Shown here in pieces: positions 59,349 through 64,000 of a stretch of DNA of 64,000 nt. The translations under genes and the position numbers were made by a program. The DNA is from Candidatus Saccharimonadota bacterium. Its GTDB lineage: Bacteria; Patescibacteriota; Saccharimonadia; Saccharimonadales; Saccharimonadaceae. The stretch is taken from contig JAFRAS010000002.1 in NCBI GenBank assembly GCA_017405265.1, forward strand, positions 18,745-82,744, written 5' to 3'. Each line of letters starts with the position of its first letter. Position 1 is the stretch's first letter. The notes below the pieces were generated by a model, which saw only the letters and a program-made list of their open reading frames with translations, searched no databases and had not been told where the DNA came from.

Positions 59349-59445
59349 ATGAAATCCCCGAGGAGTTTGGGGCGGTCCTACACCTCCTTCCGCTTTTAGC
59401 GGACAGACTCCTCTTTCCCCCGGTGCCGGCCGGGGGATTTTTCAG
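59349..59445 (+). terminator. Structured 3' region ending in a terminator
   Basis: TCCCCCGG-TGCCGG-CCGGGGGA (59416-59437) then TTTTTC. Before it, CCCC/GGGG, CCGC/GCGG and an enclosing GAGGAGT/ACTCCTC pairing give an unusually complex 3' UTR. Confidence 0.65.
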
Positions 59446-59449
59446 ATTT

Positions 59450-60067
59450 TTATGATTTTTTCGCGAGATTGGCGAGGGCGACTACGACGTCGCTCAATAC
59501 TTTTTCGCGCGACTGGTCTGCGTCGATTTCGACCGCGAGCCCCAACTTTTTATAGTGCTCCAAAACCGGGAGAGTTTTCTCGCGATATTCTTGTAAACGC
59601 CGCTCGAAAACTTTCGGGTCAGCGTCATCTCCGCGGAGTCCGCGGTCCCCTAATTCGAGCGCAGTCTCGCGCCGGAAAAGCGCAACGGTCTCGGGGAGAT
59701 TTAAGATAATCACGGCTTTCGTCTCGTGCCTCGCCTCTTTTAGCGACGCTAAAACATGATTTTCTTCGCCATCCCAGCGACCGATAGAGGAGAGAACGAG
59801 AGGTCTATTCTCGAGCTCGGGCTTTTTGAAATAGGGAAGAACGATTTTAAAGAAAGTGTCAGTCGGAGTAAGAAATCCGGTCGCGGTCGAGGGGTCGCAT
59901 TCGTGATTTTCCTCCGCCTCGCGCAAGATAGCTCCGGAAGAAAGAAAAACCGCGTCGAGCATTTTCGCGAGCTCTCGCCCGACGGTGTCTTTTCCGCTCA
60001 TCGGCATGCCGAAGATATTAATGGAGCCGGTCGAAAGCCAAGTTTTAATAGATTCGATATTGTTCAT
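59450..60067 (-). CDS. Adenylate-kinase-like nucleotide kinase
   Basis: 205 residues. P-loop NIFGMPMSGKDTVGREL near residue 20, AVFLSSGAILRE (AMP-binding S-x-G motif), VLSSIGRW, and the C-terminal R-R-L-Q-E-Y-R-E-K-T-L-P-V-L-E-H-Y-K-K-L-G, all in adenylate kinase order. The lid is short. A thymidylate/other NMP kinase cannot be excluded, and the usual DG(F/Y)PR motif is changed to IGRWDGE. TATAAT (60084-60079) lies 11 bp before the ATG. Confidence 0.8.
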   Translation of the reverse strand: MNNIESIKTWLSTGSINIFGMPMSGKDTVGRELAKMLDAVFLSSGAILREAEENHECDPSTATGFLTPTDTFFKIVLPYFKKPELENRPLVLSSIGRWDGEENHVLASLKEARHETKAVIILNLPETVALFRRETALELGDRGLRGDDADPKVFERRLQEYREKTLPVLEHYKKLGLAVEIDADQSREKVLSDVVVALANLAKKS

Positions 60068-60088
60068 ATTGAGTGTAGATTATATCAC

Positions 60089-60113
60089 AAAACCGCCCCG
60101 GAGCGGGGCGGTT
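60089..60113 (-). terminator. Rho-independent terminator
   Basis: Minus strand AACCGCCCCG-CTC-CGGGGCGGTT then TTGTG, just after the stop of the secreted Ig-like protein and at the 5' edge of the adenylate-kinase-like gene's promoter. Confidence 0.8.
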
Positions 60114-60119
60114 GAGTTT

Positions 60120-61088
60120 TTATTCGGCGGTTTTCTTCCGACGAACGATGCGGGAGATGAGCCAGAAAATCGCAGCGAAGACGATAAGAAGCACAAGGAA
60201 GATAAACCAGAGCGGGGCGATAATCACGGTCTTTTCGCTAATACTCGGAGTGGAGTCGGTCGAGCCGTAATAAACGGTCTGAACGACGCGGAAGATGCCG
60301 ATTGCGGGGGTTTTATCCCAGGATTGCGAAATGAAGCGCGTCGTGCCCGGGAGAACGAGTTTCGTCTCGGGATTTTCTTCGTTGGTATAGATTTCTTCGT
60401 TCGAGAAGAGCGGGAAAACCTGCATGGAGTAGGTAATCTCGGCGTGGGTGTTGCCTTTATTCTCGGCAATGAAAGAAGCCGAAATTGGCGGGTTCAAGAA
60501 AATGGTAGAAATATTGTTTTCGCGGATAGCACCAGAGCGATTAATGTCGCCAGCGATTTCGACATAAACGACAGAAGCGATGGTGATTTGTTCTTGAATA
60601 CCGACGTTACCTTCTATAGTCCCGTCCGGATTGGGAACGGATTTGACCCAGACGGCAAAATATTGACCGCCACCACGGGCGTTTTCAGGAACGTCGATTT
60701 TGTAAATGAAATCAACCTGCTTCCCGGGCTCGATTTTACCTTTCAAGACACCGTCTTTCCCCGTCACGGTTTCGTCGGCGTCGGAAATCGTGACCCAGTT
60801 GACGATATTAGTATAGTCAGAACCATAATCATCGAGGATGATAGAATAGTCATTATTGTCATTATTGACCGTGAATGGGGCGATCATGACTTCATAATAA
60901 GTATTCACCGTATCCGAAGCGTAAGTCGAAGCCGACACGCGCCCAGTCGCACTGCCACCAGGAATGAGCGAGTATTGCTCTTTCATCGGCGAAACGGAAA
61001 GAGCCGAAGCGGGCGATTTGAGAATCTCGAACCCAAGGACGAAAGCGAAGAGCGCCAAGCCGAGAGAGAGAATTTTTCTGTGGTTCAT
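60120..61088 (-). CDS. Secreted Ig-like protein (DUF916-like), C-terminal TM
   Basis: 322 residues. Signal peptide (about 7-29, SASA-L), a domain with LSVSPMKEQYSLIPGGSATGRV, IEPGKQVDFIYKIDVPENARGGGQYFAVWV and a second beta domain, then a TM helix (about 290-313) and basic tail. Layout is like DUF916/WxL-interacting wall proteins of Firmicutes, which hold peptidoglycan and partner proteins. AAAAGGAGG precedes the ATG. It probably acts at the cell surface. Confidence 0.75.
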   Translation of the reverse strand: MNHRKILSLGLALFAFVLGFEILKSPASALSVSPMKEQYSLIPGGSATGRVSASTYASDTVNTYYEVMIAPFTVNNDNNDYSIILDDYGSDYTNIVNWVTISDADETVTGKDGVLKGKIEPGKQVDFIYKIDVPENARGGGQYFAVWVKSVPNPDGTIEGNVGIQEQITIASVVYVEIAGDINRSGAIRENNISTIFLNPPISASFIAENKGNTHAEITYSMQVFPLFSNEEIYTNEENPETKLVLPGTTRFISQSWDKTPAIGIFRVVQTVYYGSTDSTPSISEKTVIIAPLWFIFLVLLIVFAAIFWLISRIVRRKKTAE

Positions 61089-61120
61089 AAACCTCCTTTT
61101 ATTTTAAGATTATTATACGC

Positions 61121-61687
61121 CTAATTAGCGGTTTTACAAGAGAAATTTTTAGACTGGTAGGCCTTTTTCATCGCATCGAGAGTTTTTGGGAAGGTCGAGT
61201 TGCTGTTGAGCAAGAAATAGCTCGCGACGCGAGACGATACGTCTTCGGCGTCGGCAGAGATAGTGAGGTAAACCCTGTTGCCATCCACGACAAAATGGTG
61301 AGAAAAAGTATTCATATTCATTCCAAGTTCGCCGATCAGAACTTCATAATAATCCGCTTCGGCAAAATTGCGCGCCTTAGTGGCTTCCTCCGCGTCTTTA
61401 TAAGCGCCTTCGTAGCGATAGGTGATAGTCGAAATAGTGTTGTTCTTAAAATTAGCGGTAATGGTGTTTTTGAAATATTGTGGCTTAAAATCCGTCAGTG
61501 CAGGGTGGGTTAGCGAACTATCTGTGCACTCGAGACCAATCACTCTCTCTGTATCCGAGTACTCGACATCGCCAGATTTTTTATTCCCAAAAATCAGAAT
61601 AAGAGCAATAATAATCGCGACGACTACGACGAGCGTCACGACATATCCCCAGATATTTTTTCCATACTTTGCGGCCGTTTTTGGCAT
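61121..61687 (-). CDS. Membrane-anchored extracytoplasmic protein
   Basis: 188 residues. Basic start, TM helix (about 13-33), then a ~150-residue external domain with cysteines (GLECTDSSL, NFSCKTAN) at both ends likely to pair. Beta-rich and Asn/Ser/Thr-rich, similar in style to DUF1307-type lipoproteins (YEGAYKDAEEATKARNFAEA), but no certain family. AAAAGGAGG precedes the ATG and TATAAT is ~10 bp further up. Expressed divergently from the TIR-like gene. Confidence 0.68.
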   Translation of the reverse strand: MPKTAAKYGKNIWGYVVTLVVVVAIIIALILIFGNKKSGDVEYSDTERVIGLECTDSSLTHPALTDFKPQYFKNTITANFKNNTISTITYRYEGAYKDAEEATKARNFAEADYYEVLIGELGMNMNTFSHHFVVDGNRVYLTISADAEDVSSRVASYFLLNSNSTFPKTLDAMKKAYQSKNFSCKTAN

Positions 61688-61755
61688 ATACCTCCTTTTT
61701 CTTTATTATATCACTGATTTATAGTTTATTTTCATTATCGTGTTATAATTCTGGC

Positions 61756-62562
61756 ATGAAACAAAAGAGGCATACAATATTTTATTCGTGGCAAAGCGAT
61801 GACAAAAAATCTAAGAATTTTATTGAAAAATGCCTAAAGCATGCCATCGCAACATTAGAAGGTGATCCCACGCTCGATTTTCGTCCGGAATTAGACGACA
61901 GCACGAAAGGTAAAATGGGAGCGATAGAGATACCGACAACCGTAACAGAAAAAATAGATAATTGCGACGTTTTCGTTGCAGACTTGAGTTTTATCGGCGA
62001 GTATAATAACCGTAAACTTGTAAACCAAAACGTTTTATATGAATTGGGTTACATGATTGGTAAAAAGACGGCAGGTAGAGTAATTATGTTATTTAATGTC
62101 GACTCTGGCGAGATAAAGGACTTACCGTTTGATATATCGCATCGCAGAGTAATGTCTTTTTCCATACAGAATGACGAAAAAGGCGAGCAATTAACGTCGA
62201 ATTTATCCAATTTATTGTCCGCCTATTTGCAGAACGCTGAGCTATGGGAGCGATTACCGAAAGACGATAAAATTGAGTTAGATAATGAAGAATTAAACAT
62301 TATGAAATTATTTAAGTCCATGGATGAAAATAAACACATTATGATAATTAGCACTCTGGGCGGGAATTTAATACATCCCGCAAGTAGCGTCTATGACAAA
62401 GAGCTATTGTCTAAAATCAGCTCTGAACAAGGCCCACAGAAACTTGTCGCGAATTTAGACGGCTTAGTTGACAAGAACGTTTTAAAATATTATATGGGCG
62501 GCAAGAATACCCCAAATTACATATTAAAAAAGCTTGGGTATAAAATTATTGAGAACTTGTGA
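61756..62562 (+). CDS. TIR-like domain protein
   Basis: 268 residues from the leaderless ATG 61756 (TATAAT 61744-61749, 6 bp before). The N-terminal ~150 residues read HTIFYSWQSDDKKSKNFI, then D-x-x-T-K-G-x-x-G, INCDVFVADLSFI-type strand (DNCDVFVADLS), and NQNVLYELGYMIG, the pattern of TIR-like nucleotide-binding proteins often found near defence genes. The C-terminal ~100 residues are helical and could sense or bind a partner (LGGNLIHPASSVYDKELL). Codons are A/T-ending, unlike the C-ending core genes, so it was probably acquired. NADase activity is inference. Confidence 0.75.
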   Translation: MKQKRHTIFYSWQSDDKKSKNFIEKCLKHAIATLEGDPTLDFRPELDDSTKGKMGAIEIPTTVTEKIDNCDVFVADLSFIGEYNNRKLVNQNVLYELGYMIGKKTAGRVIMLFNVDSGEIKDLPFDISHRRVMSFSIQNDEKGEQLTSNLSNLLSAYLQNAELWERLPKDDKIELDNEELNIMKLFKSMDENKHIMIISTLGGNLIHPASSVYDKELLSKISSEQGPQKLVANLDGLVDKNVLKYYMGGKNTPNYILKKLGYKIIENL

Positions 62563-62593
62563 CTGCGACCGATAACTGTAACGACATAATGTA

Positions 62594-63088
62594 ATGATTT
62601 ATATGTCGGTTACTGAAGTAGTCGACACTATTGTAATTACAGTCAATGCAACCTGCTCATTTAATACAAATAACAGTGCTTCGTCTTCGGATACTCAGTA
62701 TGCAGCCACGGTCGCTAACGGCGCCGAAGCTGATTTTGGAACCGCCACACACAAGTTTAATGTAACTTGCAACAATAATGGTGGCTGGAAAGTCACCGCT
62801 ACCCCGACCGCTTTGACTGGCAATACGGTTTCGACTAATACCCTTCCGTTTGTAACCAGTACAAGCTATCAGGCTTCTGGCGCATCTGGTAAGTGGAGCG
62901 CAGATATTGCGAACGGCGCCGGCGGTGCGACGGTTAGCGCATTTGGAGATACCGCGACTGTAGTTGCGACGAAGACATCCTCCACTGCTAACGCAGATTT
63001 CACCGTTACCTACAAGGCTTACGTCGGTACTGAAACTCCAGCCGATGCCTACGAAGGTACTATGACTTACGTTCTCGACACCCTCTAA
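62594..63088 (+). CDS. 5'-truncated surface-protein paralogue
   Basis: 164 residues. It aligns over almost its whole length with the protein encoded at 63148-63717 on the other strand: TEVVDTIVITVNATCSF versus TEVVDTIKITVEPTCSF, YAATVANGA in both, CNNNGGWKV versus CNNNDGWSV, and YVGTETPADAYEGTMTY versus YVGTETAAGLYTGTVTY. It lacks the ~27-residue signal peptide and has no good promoter or ribosome site (only CATAAT 4 bp before the ATG), so it would not be exported. A silent cassette or pseudogene are both possible. Confidence 0.6.
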   Translation: MIYMSVTEVVDTIVITVNATCSFNTNNSASSSDTQYAATVANGAEADFGTATHKFNVTCNNNGGWKVTATPTALTGNTVSTNTLPFVTSTSYQASGASGKWSADIANGAGGATVSAFGDTATVVATKTSSTANADFTVTYKAYVGTETPADAYEGTMTYVLDTL

Positions 63089-63104
63089 TTTGGGGCTTTT
63101 AGCA

Positions 63105-63132
63105 AAAAATACCCCCTCTCGGGGGTATTTTT
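63105..63132. terminator. Bidirectional terminator between the paralogues
   Basis: AAAAATACCCCC-TCTC-GGGGGTATTTTT, symmetric with A- and T-tracts, ending both convergent paralogues. Confidence 0.85.
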
Positions 63133-63147
63133 ATTGTTGATCTCAAA

Positions 63148-63717
63148 TTAGAGAGTAGTCAAGGTGTAGGTCACTGTACCGGTGTAAAGACCAGCAGCCG
63201 TTTCCGTACCGACGTAGGCACCGTAGGTCACACCAAAGGTGGTGCTGTCAGTAGCGGCAGCTTCGGTAGCGATAACACCACCGGCTACAGGGATCACCGA
63301 AACGCTTCCGTTGGTGACGGTAGCAGTCCATTTGCCTTCGATGCCAGAGGACGGGAGGGCGGTCACGATATAAGGAATTTCGTCTCCGTTAGCGGTAGAA
63401 TCAGAGGCCGATTTTTTGCCAGCCAAAGCGCTCATCGCAGAAGCAGAAACGCTCCAACCATCGTTGTTGTTGCAGACGATTTCAAAGGTGTGCAAACCAC
63501 TATTGTTGAAAGAAGCCGTCGCACCGTTAGCAACCGTAGCCGCATATTCAGTATCAGCGGCAGAACCGGTGCCAGAAACAAACGAACAAGTAGGTTCAAC
63601 GGTGATTTTGATGGTGTCGACTACTTCAGTATCGTCGAGAGCAAACACCCCGAGAGGCAAAGCTGCAATACCAAGACCAGCAACAACGCCAGCAATGATT
63701 TTTGTTGATTTGGACAT
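63148..63717 (-). CDS. Secreted surface protein (expressed paralogue)
   Basis: 189 residues. Signal peptide (about 1-26, GVFA-L), then TEVVDTIKITVEPTCSF, a Thr/Ala/Gly/Ser-rich beta domain with two cysteines (TCSFV, IVCNNND) and a C-terminal FGVTYGAYVGTETAAGLYTG ending in TYTLTTL. No membrane anchor, so it is released or held by interaction. AAAGGAAA precedes the ATG, and the promoter TTGACA-16-TATAAT is upstream. Paralogue of the truncated gene at 62594-63088. Confidence 0.78.
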   Translation of the reverse strand: MSKSTKIIAGVVAGLGIAALPLGVFALDDTEVVDTIKITVEPTCSFVSGTGSAADTEYAATVANGATASFNNSGLHTFEIVCNNNDGWSVSASAMSALAGKKSASDSTANGDEIPYIVTALPSSGIEGKWTATVTNGSVSVIPVAGGVIATEAAATDSTTFGVTYGAYVGTETAAGLYTGTVTYTLTTL

Positions 63718-63760
63718 AATGTTTTTTCCTTTCTTTTAATTATGACCTTTTGTAATTCCG

Positions 63761-63788
63761 ATTATACACGAGCGTTTTGTAATGTCAA
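63761..63788 (-). promoter_or_regulatory. Promoter of the expressed surface protein
   Basis: Minus strand TTGACA (63788-63783), 16-bp spacer, TATAAT (63766-63761). Confidence 0.75.
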
Positions 63789-63794
63789 TACTAA

Positions 63795-64000
63795 ATTTTC
63801 AACTTGTGGAAAACTCTGGGGAATATGGTATGCTATCGTTTTCATTCCCCTCATGCTTCCGGTTATTGTAATAACATACAATTCACCTCTGGTGGGGATG
63901 GTGCTAATGCTAATGTTCGGTTCATTTGTCTGCTTAATTCCTATGATCCAGAGAATAGTTTGATCGGGACCAGTGTGGCGCTGGGGAAGGATAGTAGTAG
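63795..64000 (+). other. Two overlapping open frames at the window edge
   Basis: One frame (from about 63804 to TGA 63961-63963) would encode a small two-helix membrane protein (WYAIVFIPLMLPVIVITY; GMVLMLMFGSFVCLIPM). Another, open from 63795 with ATG 63825, runs off the end and reads like a soluble coding sequence (ANANVRFICLLNSYDPENS). I cannot choose between them. A DnaA-box-like TTGTGGAAAA is at 63804-63813. Confidence 0.3.

Overview
The window looks like a chromosomal segment of a Candidate Phyla Radiation (Patescibacteria) bacterium, most probably a member of Candidatus Saccharibacteria (TM7). The case rests on a CPR-style type IV secretion gene set (T4SS pilins, VirB6-like, PrgI, VirB4), a Mur ligase that lacks the usual N-terminal domain, many short secreted or membrane proteins without recognisable family, and a small-genome mix of core genes. 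TGA is used as a normal stop (for example at 11008-11010), which argues against the UGA-recoding CPR groups. No rRNA, CRISPR array or complete insertion sequence was seen.

Layout. 1-8 kb: PEGA-like partial gene, FemAB ligase, a candidate structured RNA, valS, a phage-type DUF7666 repeat protein and a few accessory genes. 8-18 kb: RlmD-like methylase, HIT protein, murE, a QueC-like PP-loop protein, folD, murB and the HrcA/CIRCE-controlled groESL operon. 18-29 kb: membrane redox pair, ComF, Hsp20 and a type IV secretion cluster. 29-35 kb: recF-dnaN-dnaA facing away from rpmH-rnpA, with DnaA boxes in both flanking gaps, then ndk and a Xer-type recombinase. 35-45 kb: envelope and cell-surface genes, including an LCP ligase, a dockerin-bearing secreted protein beside a membrane-anchored cohesin-like protein, and murC. 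45-58 kb: CtpE-like P-type ATPase, FtsB/DivIC-like protein, DsbA-like protein, three prepilin-like genes, dnaK, repeats, ackA and ung. 58-64 kb: LOG protein, adenylate-kinase-like protein, secreted proteins, a TIR-like gene and an inverted pair of related surface-protein genes.

How it works together. Cell-wall synthesis genes (murB, murC, murE, FemAB, LCP) are scattered singly rather than in one dcw cluster. The secretion cluster, the prepilin cluster and the numerous secreted/anchored proteins fit an episymbiont that interacts with a host surface. Two initiation styles coexist. About two dozen genes have a TATAAT-type -10 (often extended by TGn) ending only 6-9 bp before the ATG, so their mRNAs should be leaderless. 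Others have a full -35/-10 promoter with a 17-bp spacer and a leader carrying an AGGAGG-type ribosome site.

Most notable for follow-up: (1) a roughly 125-bp palindromic element sitting in frame inside murE, with a second copy at 56.1 kb whose outer stem covaries; (2) the adjacent dockerin and cohesin-like genes; (3) the structured RNA at 1.85-2.0 kb; (4) an inverted expressed/truncated surface-protein gene pair next to a TIR-like gene; (5) a GC-skew sign change near 57.6 kb, about 25 kb away from dnaA. All assignments are from reading the sequence; no database searches were possible.
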